Positions 35,589 through 43,561 of a stretch of 64,000 bases of DNA are shown piece after piece. Below the pieces are notes generated by a model. The model made no database searches. It was not told where the DNA came from and was given only the letters and a program-made list of their open reading frames with translations. The position numbers and the translations under genes are program-made. The stretch's first letter is position 1. Each line of letters starts with the position of its first letter. Source of the stretch: Paenibacillus sp. FSL H7-0357 (GTDB lineage Bacteria; Bacillota; Bacilli; Paenibacillales; Paenibacillaceae); contig NZ_CP009241.1 of NCBI RefSeq assembly GCF_000758525.1, forward strand, positions 3,472,001-3,536,000, given 5' to 3'.

Positions 35589-36135
35589 TGGAACCCTCCC
35601 TGGATTTCGACCATTGTTTCTTCAGCTTTTGACGGGCGCGGTGGAGACAATTTTTGACCTGGTGCATAGGCATTCCCGTTATCGCTGAGATTTCCTCATA
35701 GGATAATTCATTGGTATAGCGAAGCAGCAGTACAATCCGGTATCGCTCTGGAAGCTTGGCCAATTTCCGGTGCATTTCAAGCTCGTCTTCCTTACGCATA
35801 TACTGCTCTTCAGGGGTTGGCCCGTGATCCTTCTCCTCCAGTAAGTTGCTTGTTAGGCCAGGGGATTTCCGCCTTTTCAGTGACCTGAAGTGGTTGATCG
35901 CAATGGCGTACAGCCAAGCGGCAAAGCTTGATTGGCCATGATGCTCGCGGAGTTTCTGGTATGCTTTGATAAATGTTTCCTGGGCCAAATCCTGTGCATC
36001 CTGGTGACTGGCGCCCATACCGAGCAGCAGACCATACAAGCTCGACTTGTATTTGTCTACGAGTACCGCAAAGGCCTCCCGGTTGCCCTGCAGCACTTCG
36101 GCAATGATTTGTTTGTCGTTTTCCTGTGCCTTCAT
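35557..36135 (-). CDS. ECF RNA polymerase sigma factor (SigW-like)
   Basis: 192 residues. Region 2: LLLGMGASHQDAQDLAQETFIKAYQKL with FAAWLYAIAINHFRSLKRRK; region 4: LLRYTNELSYEEISAITGMPMHQVKNCLHRARQ. It starts at ATG 36135 behind GGGAGGC. It overlaps its cognate anti-sigma gene and is likely translated together with it. The regulon is unknown. Confidence 0.88.
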   Translation of the reverse strand: MKAQENDKQIIAEVLQGNREAFAVLVDKYKSSLYGLLLGMGASHQDAQDLAQETFIKAYQKLREHHGQSSFAAWLYAIAINHFRSLKRRKSPGLTSNLLEEKDHGPTPEEQYMRKEDELEMHRKLAKLPERYRIVLLLRYTNELSYEEISAITGMPMHQVKNCLHRARQKLKKQWSKSREGSNEKMGLHQSQ

Positions 36136-36255
36136 CCAGTGCCTCCCATTAATTTATTTGTATATAAGACGCACCAGCGCCACAATATTTCTCACTTTTT
36201 ATAAAAAAGAAAGATTATGTTCAGATCATACTACACATTGCAGGGGGAAGAGAGA

Positions 36256-37023
36256 ATGAAACAAGACGAAGCAATCCGTCAGGTAGGCTTGGCTGTAAAG
36301 GATGATCCGGCAGTCAGGGCGGTATTTCTGAAAGGTGCACATGCCAGAGGACAGCAGGATGTTTACTCGGATGTTGATTTGTACTGTTTGGTCCACAGCG
36401 AGGGCTTGACGGATTTTTTAACGCGCAGAATATCCTATATGGAGAGCTATAAACCGCTGATATTCTGGTCGGAAGCTAACTTCGTAGGACCACAAATTGT
36501 TGGCGTGTTTGAAGACGGTCTGCATTTCGATCTTTATACAGTGACTGAGGAGAGTCTGAAACAAACCGAGCAAATCCTTGTCCTGCATGATCCCGAGGGA
36601 TGTCTTGCCAACTACAAAGCAGAGAGCTTCCCCATGTCGGATGTAGAGATTACGAGAATCCTTTCCGGTTTCACTTTCAGTCTTCTGGAATTTGAAACCG
36701 CGTATCTCCGCGGCGATTTGCTCTGGGCACACCGGCTTGGCAGTCATCTGGCGGCAGATCTAATGATAGTTCTGCGGCATGTAGCAGATCCTTCTACAGC
36801 GCAGCTCGGCATTAAGAGATTGCATCACAAACTCAGTCCACAGCAACTGGATGAGTTAACAGGAGCGTTAAATGCTCTTGGACCGGACGCACTCCCTTCA
36901 GGTGTCCAGAAGCTGGTGGACCTCGCTGTGGTGTTGATTGCAGACTTGACCGAACGGCTGTCAGAGAACTGGAATCAGCGTTTTTTCGATTTTATGGTCA
37001 AACGGATCTATGCACTATCGTAA
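36256..37023 (+). CDS. Nucleotidyltransferase-fold protein
   Basis: 255 residues. The N-terminal half carries the pol-beta-type nucleotidyltransferase signature: AVFLKGAHARGQQDVYSDVD and LYCLV, with the paired Asp in SDVDLY, and a later LHFDLYTV that may give the third Asp. The C-terminal half is helical (HRLGSHLAADLMIVLRH), as in aminoglycoside adenylyltransferase-like proteins. The function could be modification of an antibiotic or another small molecule; no substrate is implied. ATG 36256 with GGGGGAAG upstream is chosen over an earlier in-frame ATG at 36217. Confidence 0.72.
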   Translation: MKQDEAIRQVGLAVKDDPAVRAVFLKGAHARGQQDVYSDVDLYCLVHSEGLTDFLTRRISYMESYKPLIFWSEANFVGPQIVGVFEDGLHFDLYTVTEESLKQTEQILVLHDPEGCLANYKAESFPMSDVEITRILSGFTFSLLEFETAYLRGDLLWAHRLGSHLAADLMIVLRHVADPSTAQLGIKRLHHKLSPQQLDELTGALNALGPDALPSGVQKLVDLAVVLIADLTERLSENWNQRFFDFMVKRIYALS

Positions 37024-37134
37024 CAAAACAGATACAGCGAACAATATTTGAATGTGAGAAAAAAGAAGGATAATGACTACTCTTGTCGAATTATAAATTT
37101 AGATAGATAATAAATACCAAAATATGTTTGTGAT

Positions 37135-37240
37135 TCGGAAGCGCCAGCTGATGAACAAAGGCAACTCCGCCGAAAGGCGGAAGACGCAAAGCCACCGGTC
37201 TAAACCGCTCACGAAAGCGGCATGACAGCGGGGACGCTCA
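37135..37240 (+). ncRNA. Cyclic-di-GMP class I (GEMM) riboswitch
   Basis: Matches the GEMM-I aptamer. The conserved core ACAAAGGCAA is followed by stem P2 TCCGCC-GAAA-GGCGGA with GAAA tetraloop, AGACGCAAAGCCACCGG and TCTAAACC, stem P3 CCGCT...AGCGG and GACAGCGGGG. Immediately downstream TTTTGTTG (37253-37260) and CAACAAAA (37269-37276) form a hairpin abutting the Shine-Dalgarno GGAG (37277-37280) of the next gene, so ligand control of translation or of transcript fate is likely. The direction (on or off) cannot be told. Confidence 0.93.
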
Positions 37241-37291
37241 TGTAGTTTGGTTTTTTGTTGTCTAAATACAACAAAAGGAGAATAAAAAAAC

Positions 37292-38347
37292 ATGTTTTTG
37301 AAGATTCGCCACAAAATAAGGCCAGGTTTAGCGTTTATTCTGGCTGCGGCCTTGGCTGCAGGACCCCTGATTGCTACTCCGGTCCACGCAGCTGCGAAGT
37401 ACACTTTTACAGATGTCAAAACTGCATATAACATGCCGCTTGACTACAACTACAAGTTCACGGGTGACACGATCGCTTCACTGGAGAAGGATAGCAAAGG
37501 GGCTTATCAGCTGTACTTACATAACTGGAAGAAGAAGACGACGGAGAAAGTCACTTCTACTAACACGTTCAAAACGAACCTGCAGCTCCTGGGAGACAGT
37601 GTTTATTATTATGAGTCTACAATTGAAGTGACTAAACGAATTAATATCTACCCGAAGAAGCTGGTACAGTACAATTTGAAAACAAAAAAAACAAGCGAGC
37701 TTCCGCTGGAAGTGAAAACTCCGGAATTACTGGGTGTGGGTGACAAATATTATGCACACAGCAGTGGCTCAGATTTTTACTTCACTAACAAAACGACGCT
37801 GGAAACTCAGACCATCAATGATCTCGGTTTTGATCAGGTCCACCAGTTTGTAGATGACAAGTTCATCTATAGCAAATGGGACACCGGCACGTTGTATCTG
37901 TATGATCTGCCAAGTTCAAAAACAATTGAGCTTTACAAGCTGAAAGAAAATGAATCCTTCAACCTCGTAGCTTCGAATGGTAAAGATATTGTCTGGATGA
38001 TTGACTCCAAAGAAGTGGATGCTGCCGGCAAGACCAAAAATTATTTCATTTATATGACGATGGACCGCAGTAAAGCCGGAGCTCCGGTTAAAGTATTGCT
38101 TAAACGTGAATGGGTAAATGGCGACCGGAATGATCTATTAATCGTGGGTGACAATTATGCGGTGTTCTCGGAAATGATGAACAATAAACTGGTAGCCCGC
38201 GGAGTGAACCTCCGAAACGGGGAACTCTTTTTGCTTGGGGAACGAAACCGCAGTGCGGACAATTTTGTGTATTTCAATAAAGACACACTGATCTCACGCG
38301 ACGCAAATGACTATATTGTGCTTCGTACAATAGTCAGAACGCCATAA
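37292..38347 (+). CDS. Secreted protein of unknown function under c-di-GMP riboswitch control
   Basis: 351 residues. Signal peptide 1-34 with cleavage likely after VHAA (LAFILAAALAAGPLIATPVHA). The mature part is rich in short repeated beta motifs (YQLYLHNWKKKTTEKVT, YNLKTKKTSELPL, LYLYDLPSSKTIELYKL), suggesting a beta-propeller-like fold similar to DUF5050/TolB-type proteins. No enzyme motif or sortase signal. Being behind a GEMM-I riboswitch, it probably serves the sessile/motile switch, for example as a matrix or surface protein; that role is inferred from regulation only. Confidence 0.75.
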   Translation: MFLKIRHKIRPGLAFILAAALAAGPLIATPVHAAAKYTFTDVKTAYNMPLDYNYKFTGDTIASLEKDSKGAYQLYLHNWKKKTTEKVTSTNTFKTNLQLLGDSVYYYESTIEVTKRINIYPKKLVQYNLKTKKTSELPLEVKTPELLGVGDKYYAHSSGSDFYFTNKTTLETQTINDLGFDQVHQFVDDKFIYSKWDTGTLYLYDLPSSKTIELYKLKENESFNLVASNGKDIVWMIDSKEVDAAGKTKNYFIYMTMDRSKAGAPVKVLLKREWVNGDRNDLLIVGDNYAVFSEMMNNKLVARGVNLRNGELFLLGERNRSADNFVYFNKDTLISRDANDYIVLRTIVRTP

Positions 38348-38486
38348 ATGAATTTTCAGAAACTATCAAAAAAACAGTGCAATTTGACGATAGTAGTAAA
38401 GCGGTAAATTTTGGGTATGAACCTATTTCCAATGAATCCCGCAACCGCAAATTGAAAAAAAACAACTAGAGGAGTGTCGTTAAAAA

Positions 38487-38846
38487 ATGATCGCAGAAAC
38501 TAAAATGTACCCGGAATTCAACACCATCTTCATCAGCTTGCATGGATTTGCCGAATTGGCTGAAACGGTAAAAGAAGTGGAAATATTCGAGGCGTCCATG
38601 CCGACTTTGCCGATCCACGAGATGTCTCTGATTATTGACTGCAACGATATGGCGCCCTTCAAGCCGGAGATACTACCGGTTCTGGAACGCTGCTATGTGC
38701 TGTATAACGGTTTTAAACATGCGGTTCTGGTGAATCCGAAGAAAGTAGTAGCCAAATCTCAATTACAGAGAGTAGCTCCAAGCGCCGGATTTAAAGGACA
38801 TTTTGTGGATACGGTGGAAGAGGCTTGGGCAATCGTTAAATCCTAA
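38487..38846 (+). CDS. Small STAS/SpoIIAA-like protein
   Basis: 119 residues, cytoplasmic, no signal peptide. Alternating strands and helices (FNTIFISLHGFAELAETVKE, HEMSLIIDCNDMAPFKPEIL, YNGFKHAVLVNPKK and FVDTVEEAWAIV) fit the SpoIIAA-like/STAS fold found in small regulatory or lipid-related proteins. It lies 38 bases before the KAS III-like gene and probably forms an operon with it, which suggests a shared pathway. The exact role is unknown. Confidence 0.6.
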   Translation: MIAETKMYPEFNTIFISLHGFAELAETVKEVEIFEASMPTLPIHEMSLIIDCNDMAPFKPEILPVLERCYVLYNGFKHAVLVNPKKVVAKSQLQRVAPSAGFKGHFVDTVEEAWAIVKS

Positions 38847-38884
38847 ATCGTATATCCTAAATCTAAAGCAGAGGGTGGTCAACC

Positions 38885-39883
38885 ATGGCTAATGTCAAAA
38901 TAGTAAGCACCGAAGTGTACCATCCTGCCTATAAGATCAGCAATGAGGAATTGGCTCTGCAGGCCGGATCTTCAGCGGACAAGCTTATCGGCATTTGGGA
39001 GTTCTTTGGCCGTAAGGATCGTTATTACGCGGCGGACTATGAAGAGAGCACGCTTTATATGGCTATTGAAGCATCCAAAAAGCTATTGAAGAGCTGTGGG
39101 CTCAGCGGAAGCGATTTGGATATGATCGTATTCTCCTCAGGAACACATGATTTCAGCGCTCCGACAGATGCTGCATTTGTGCATCAGGCGCTGGAGGGTA
39201 AAGATTCCTGCATTATCTATGACAGCAATGCCAACTGTGTAGGTATGGTTGTCGCTGCTGACCAAGCAGCCCGATCCATGATATCCACTCCCAGAGTGAG
39301 ATACGCACTCATTGTAGGGTCGGAGCAGATTGCCCGTTTCTACAAAGAAGGGGACCTGGCGTCCAAGGGCCTTTGCGGAGATGCGGCCTGTGCGGTTCTG
39401 CTGGAGAGAGTGGAGGATACGGATTCCGGTCTGATAGATTCGGCGTACTACACCAATACGCAGAAGGCGGAGGATATGCAGTTCCCTGCCGGAGGCATGA
39501 CGCAAATGTACGGAGAACATCTGTCGCTTGAAGATAAGAAAATCTATCTTCATCCGGAGTATAACGTCAATGTGGCTTTCCCGACAGCAGTATCCAATAT
39601 TGAACAGCTGCTTCAGGAACATGGATATACAAAAAGTGATGTGAAGCACTATATCCTTAGTCAGTTAAACTTGAGTGTTATTAAAGATATCGCGGGCAAG
39701 CTGGACGAGGAGCTCGTTAAATTCCCTTACATTGGGGATATTTATGGCTACACAGGCACAAGCAGTCCGTTTATCACCCTTCACCATGCGATTAAGGACG
39801 GGACGTTGGTACCCGGCGACTTGTTCTTTATGTGGTCGGTAGGCGCGGGTATTACGAGTTGTGCTACCCTGTGGAGACTCTAA
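38885..39883 (+). CDS. KAS III-like (FabH-related) protein with altered active site
   Basis: 332 residues, thiolase fold of the FabH family. The acyl-accepting Cys is retained (Cys118 in DSNANCVGM). The other two FabH residues are changed: the PHQAN His is replaced in LSQLN (Ser259) and the GNTS Asn in YGYTG (Tyr289). His and Asn are needed for malonyl-ACP decarboxylation, so this protein may transfer acyl groups without decarboxylative condensation, as some polyketide-pathway FabH relatives do, or use another mechanism. It follows the STAS-like gene and ends at a strong terminator; no fatty acid genes adjoin. Confidence 0.82.
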   Translation: MANVKIVSTEVYHPAYKISNEELALQAGSSADKLIGIWEFFGRKDRYYAADYEESTLYMAIEASKKLLKSCGLSGSDLDMIVFSSGTHDFSAPTDAAFVHQALEGKDSCIIYDSNANCVGMVVAADQAARSMISTPRVRYALIVGSEQIARFYKEGDLASKGLCGDAACAVLLERVEDTDSGLIDSAYYTNTQKAEDMQFPAGGMTQMYGEHLSLEDKKIYLHPEYNVNVAFPTAVSNIEQLLQEHGYTKSDVKHYILSQLNLSVIKDIAGKLDEELVKFPYIGDIYGYTGTSSPFITLHHAIKDGTLVPGDLFFMWSVGAGITSCATLWRL

Positions 39884-39923
39884 CATCACCACTACAGTAA
39901 TGGAACGCGATAGAAAAACAACG

Positions 39924-39952
39924 AAAGCCTGCGCCTTGGTGCAGGCTTTTTT
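39924..39952 (+). terminator. Terminator after the KAS III-like gene
   Basis: AAAGCCTGC and GCAGGCTTT pair around a 7- to 8-base loop, with six T residues. Confidence 0.85.
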
Positions 39953-39976
39953 GTGTATTTTTCCCGGGGCGAGCCA

Positions 39977-40234
39977 TCTATATAGATTGAACATGAGAAT
40001 TACATGTAGGGAAAAGTGGCGGAGGGGAATTTTGGAACTGGAGGAGCGATAGCGTCCGCCTGAAAGCTTTCCGCAGGAAAGCTCTCTTCGGAAGCGTGGG
40101 CAAGGTTTGGATTTCTACCGCGATTCGCGGTTAAATTCAGGAAATCCAAACCTAACAGCGGCCGGAAGTCCAAATATTCTCTGTAGTCACGACCAACCCC
40201 AAAATAGAAGAATTATAAGTTCAATTAATATAGT
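39977..40234 (+). repeat. Dispersed structured repeat with terminal inverted repeats, copy B
   Basis: 258 bp, opposite in orientation to copy A. The left end TCTATATAGATTGAACAT and right end AAGTTCAATTAATATAGT match the copy A termini with a few changes. Inside: CGGAGGGGAATTTTGGAACT, hairpin AGCTTTCCGCAGGAAAGCT, stem GTTTGGATTTC/GAAATCCAAAC enclosing ACCGC-GATTC-GCGGT, and CAGCGGCCGGAAGTCCAAAT. The right terminal repeat overlaps the 3' end of the hydrolase gene at 40221. It lies between convergent genes. Confidence 0.87.
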
Positions 40235-41036
40235 CTTTATTTAAGAATTCAATAATCAACTCTATAAATTCAGCAGGCTGCTCAAGATGCGGATAATGGC
40301 CGCATTGACGCAGCTGAACTAGTTCTGAAGCTGGAATATTCTTATGTACGTAACTGCAGATCTGCTTGTTGAAGGGCAAATCCAGCCCGGCTTCCATAAC
40401 AAGGGTTGGATGACTGATTTCATTTAAGCGACTGTAGGCCGGAGGCATTAGAGGACGGTGCAAATTGGGTTTACCTTGATAAAAGACTTCATTACTGACA
40501 TAAAGCTCTTTGAATTGAGCCCGAAGCGTCTGATCTTGTGGAACGAGGTAGTGCCAGAAGCTGTTCTTCATAAAATGCTCCGCAGCCTTGTTAATTCCAA
40601 CCCGGCGGACTCTCAGGAAATCCTTCATGCCTTCCCAGGACAGCCGCAAGGGATACTTGGCACCGTTAACAGAAGGAGCAACAAGGATTAGCTTGCTGAC
40701 ACGATCCGGATAGGCCAGAGCGAAGTCAATCGCAGCACTTCCTCCAAAGGAAGAGGCAACAACACTGGCACGGGTAATCCCAAGATGATCCAGAACGGAT
40801 TTCAAGTCCTGATAATAGGAGAAGGGAGTGGTGATAGCGTCGCTTTGTCCATATCCTCTCTGATCATACCGGATCACCTGATAAGCTTGAGCCAGTCTTT
40901 CCACATGGAGATCCCACACCTTGAGGTTGGAGTAGCCGCCATGCAGCAGCACAAGCGGTTCACCTGTTCCTTGTACATCGATGTTAAAGTTTACACCCTG
41001 GATGTTATGCAGTTCACTCTGATTCACTTTTTTCAC
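40221..41036 (-). CDS. Alpha/beta hydrolase
   Basis: 271 residues, cytoplasmic. Alpha/beta hydrolase fold with oxyanion segment VLLHGGYSNLKVWD, nucleophile elbow VVASSFGGSAAIDFA (Ser), acid in a late strand (TLVMEAGLDLPFN) and catalytic His in RQCGHYPHLEQP. The substrate is unknown. It lies 7 bases after a PadR regulator gene in the same operon. The last codons (DYIN and the stop) fall within the terminal inverted repeat of repeat copy B, which suggests that the element's insertion rewrote the gene's end. Confidence 0.85.
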   Translation of the reverse strand: MKKVNQSELHNIQGVNFNIDVQGTGEPLVLLHGGYSNLKVWDLHVERLAQAYQVIRYDQRGYGQSDAITTPFSYYQDLKSVLDHLGITRASVVASSFGGSAAIDFALAYPDRVSKLILVAPSVNGAKYPLRLSWEGMKDFLRVRRVGINKAAEHFMKNSFWHYLVPQDQTLRAQFKELYVSNEVFYQGKPNLHRPLMPPAYSRLNEISHPTLVMEAGLDLPFNKQICSYVHKNIPASELVQLRQCGHYPHLEQPAEFIELIIEFLNKDYIN

Positions 41037-41043
41037 TCCCTCG

Positions 41044-41589
41044 TTAACGCTGTTGATTTAACCATTCAATTGATTCTTTGCACCACTGCAGTCTAGCTTC
41101 GGTTGACAGGATCCCATAGTTCAAGGTTAACATCCACATCGGTAAATCTTCCGGCGATTGCTTCTGTGTTATTAATGCACGCTGTTGTTCACGGTAAACC
41201 TCCATGGCATTTGTGAGCTCACCCAGCTCATGTTCGAACAAACCTCTAATGACTTCTCTATCCTGAGGGGTTGCAAAAAAAACCTTAAGCAGCAATTCAT
41301 CCCGGTAGTTAAGGGCGCCGATGGGGGCGGACAGCCATTCCCGGAAATGATCCATGCCTTCAGGCGTAATCTGATACTTCTTCTGCCCGCGTGTTTGATT
41401 GGGTGTGCTGGCTTCCACAGCATATCCTTGAGCAACAAGCTCCTTCAAAGCAGGATAAATCTGCCCGTAACTTTCACTCCAGAAATGATGAAGCGAGCCG
41501 CTGAAATGCTTCTTGATGTCATATCCGGAATAGACTCCTTTCGTTAAAACACCCAGAACTGCGAACATTGTATTTCCTGATTTGGCCAT
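41044..41589 (-). CDS. PadR-family transcriptional regulator
   Basis: 181 residues. The N-terminal winged helix (FAVLGVLTKGVYSGYDIKKHF, then SYGQIYPALKELVAQGYAV and KKYQITPEGMDHFREWL) and C-terminal helical dimerisation region (Vir_act_alpha_C-like) are typical for PadR subfamily 2. It heads an operon with the alpha/beta hydrolase and likely represses it in response to a small molecule. An AT-rich region with ATATCTTTTAGATAT lies upstream of its start. Confidence 0.88.
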   Translation of the reverse strand: MAKSGNTMFAVLGVLTKGVYSGYDIKKHFSGSLHHFWSESYGQIYPALKELVAQGYAVEASTPNQTRGQKKYQITPEGMDHFREWLSAPIGALNYRDELLLKVFFATPQDREVIRGLFEHELGELTNAMEVYREQQRALITQKQSPEDLPMWMLTLNYGILSTEARLQWCKESIEWLNQQR

Positions 41590-41693
41590 AACCCTCGCTC
41601 CTGACTATAATATATCTTTTAGATATGTAACTATTAGATATATCATACAGCGTTGATCTTATAATTTCAACCCTTACAAGCCATCTCATCGGC

Positions 41694-41736
41694 ACAAAAA
41701 AACAGAGCAGCGGAGGTTGTGCCTGCCGTGCTCTGT
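41694..41736 (-). terminator. Terminator of the kinase-transporter operon
   Basis: On the minus strand AACAGAGCACGG pairs with CCGCTGCTCTGTT and is followed by seven T residues. It ends the operon at 41826-45259. Confidence 0.7.
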
Positions 41737-41825
41737 TGTGTTATTTAATGAATTTAGCTTCTAAGACCTGCTGCTGCATTTGTTATTCTGTCAATTGGGC
41801 GGCAATAATTTTACCCAGAGCTTTT

Positions 41826-42752
41826 TCAGCGGCTATCATTTCCAATGGAGGTGGATTCATATAGAGGCAGCTCGACTCTTATCTCTAGCATCCCATCCTG
41901 TATGGAGGCACTGGTGCTGCCGCCCGATTGTTCCGCAAGCAGCCGGACAATGGACAAGCCCAGTCCTGTAGTTGCGCCTCTTGCTTGATCTGCGGTATAG
42001 AAACGTTCAAATATACGCTGTACATCAATAGCAGTAGCATCCTTCACTGGATTTCTGAAGACGATAGCCGCTTGTTGACCAGCAAGTATCTGTACTTCCA
42101 CAGTTCCGTCCGAGTGGGTGACACAGTTGCGGATCAGGTTCTGGACCATCCGTACGACCATTTTCTTATCGGCAAAAGCAAACACTGGCGCAGCATCTAC
42201 AAGATGCACCGCCAGATGTCTTTGCTCAAATTCAGTGATGGATTCCGCCAGGCATTCTGTCACAAGGTTTGTCAGATGGATGCGCTTCTTGTCAGGCACC
42301 GGCTCCGCATTTTCCAAATAGGCATATTCGAAAAACTGTTCAATTAACGCTCCCAGCTTATCGGCATGTTTTTGAGCCGTTTGAAGTTTGCGCTGCTGAT
42401 CCTCAGACAGTCCGCCTGTATCCAATAGCTGCTGATAGCCTTTTATCGCGGTAAGCGGTGTGCGCAGATCATGCGAGAGATTCGCAATCAGCTCCTTGAA
42501 TCTTTTTTCTTCCAGAATGCTGTCCAGACGCAGGTTCTCTTCCACCTTTAAGGATTTGTTGATATTAGCTGTTAAGCGGTTCAACTCGGGGTTGATGAGC
42601 TCCAGACTGAGCGGCTGACGTGATTGTATGCCCAGCCGCTTATCCAGCTGCCGGTTGATGCTGCGCAATTGCAGATGAAGAACAACAATATACAGGATGA
42701 GCATAACTACACAACACCCCAGGAACCCTGCTGCAATTGCCAACATCATCAC
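41826..42752 (-). CDS. Sensor histidine kinase
   Basis: 308 residues. One N-terminal membrane segment (about 3-25) and no sizeable extracellular sensor domain, so sensing may depend on the accompanying transporter. HisKA motif with His in LSHDLRTPLTAIKGYQQLL (about residue 94), HATPase N-box NLIRNCVTHS, and G-box GLGLSIVRLLAEQSGG. It is the last gene of an operon with response regulator, ABC ATPase and permease, and presumably phosphorylates that response regulator. Confidence 0.88.
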   Translation of the reverse strand: MMMLAIAAGFLGCCVVMLILYIVVLHLQLRSINRQLDKRLGIQSRQPLSLELINPELNRLTANINKSLKVEENLRLDSILEEKRFKELIANLSHDLRTPLTAIKGYQQLLDTGGLSEDQQRKLQTAQKHADKLGALIEQFFEYAYLENAEPVPDKKRIHLTNLVTECLAESITEFEQRHLAVHLVDAAPVFAFADKKMVVRMVQNLIRNCVTHSDGTVEVQILAGQQAAIVFRNPVKDATAIDVQRIFERFYTADQARGATTGLGLSIVRLLAEQSGGSTSASIQDGMLEIRVELPLYESTSIGNDSR

Positions 42753-42763
42753 CAGCCTTTCTG

Positions 42764-43561
42764 CTATTTCATTTCCGATTTTCTGAATGCGCTATAGGAG
42801 ACAGCTAACATCAGGGCGATAAAAGCCAGGCTGACCGCTGTGGCCTTGAACAGTTCCCCGGCACTTGCATCCAGAGTCACCACCGTATAACCCGAGGCGA
42901 AAGGAGTATAGGAGAACAATTTTGCCACCGACGGAAGATTGTTCCCCAGACCCAGGGACTGATCCAGAAGCATAGTACCGCCAAACCCGATGCCGACAAC
43001 AAGTGAAGACTTCTTCAGTACAAAGGAAGACAGGATGCAAATGCTCAGCCGCGCAGCATATACCGTCAACAGGGTCAGCATGACCGCGATCAGCTTCAGC
43101 AGGGACTCAGCATCAAAGGGAATGCCGGACTTGTTGTCCAATATTTGCAAAAACACCGAAGCGGCATAAGGTGTACTGAACTTTTCACCTGTACTGAAAG
43201 CAATGCTGGTGATCACAATGTAGGGAAGCAGCAGAACGGCAGTAGCTATGAAATACACAATTGCCTTACTGAGCATAACCTTAAACCGGCTATGGCCGCG
43301 TGAAATGGCATCCTGTATGGTTCTATGCTCAAAATCTCCGCAGATGAAGCTGCCTGCAAGGAACGAGCCTAGAAGGGTCAGAATGAACAGATCGGATAAG
43401 CTGAAGGTGAGCGAACCCAGCTCTGCAGGCATCTGGCCTTGCCCAATCCAATAGGAAATCAGATTCATTCCTAAAGCACTTATAAATGACAACAAGCTGG
43501 AAAGTATAAACGCCTTGGATTTGCGCAGCTTGTACCAATCGGCGCGGATCAGATTAAGCAT
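42764..43561 (-). CDS. ABC-2 type transporter permease
   Basis: About 265 residues with six hydrophobic segments. It begins NLIRADWYKLRKSKAFILSS, the typical opening of BcrB/ABC-2 permeases, followed by FLAGSFICGDFEHRTIQDAISRG. The frame is open to 43600, but ATG 43561 has GGGGGTG about 6 bases upstream and overlaps the ATPase gene by 8 bases, indicating coupling. With the ATPase it forms a bacitracin/lantibiotic-type exporter or immunity transporter. Confidence 0.83.
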   Translation of the reverse strand: MLNLIRADWYKLRKSKAFILSSLLSFISALGMNLISYWIGQGQMPAELGSLTFSLSDLFILTLLGSFLAGSFICGDFEHRTIQDAISRGHSRFKVMLSKAIVYFIATAVLLLPYIVITSIAFSTGEKFSTPYAASVFLQILDNKSGIPFDAESLLKLIAVMLTLLTVYAARLSICILSSFVLKKSSLVVGIGFGGTMLLDQSLGLGNNLPSVAKLFSYTPFASGYTVVTLDASAGELFKATAVSLAFIALMLAVSYSAFRKSEMK

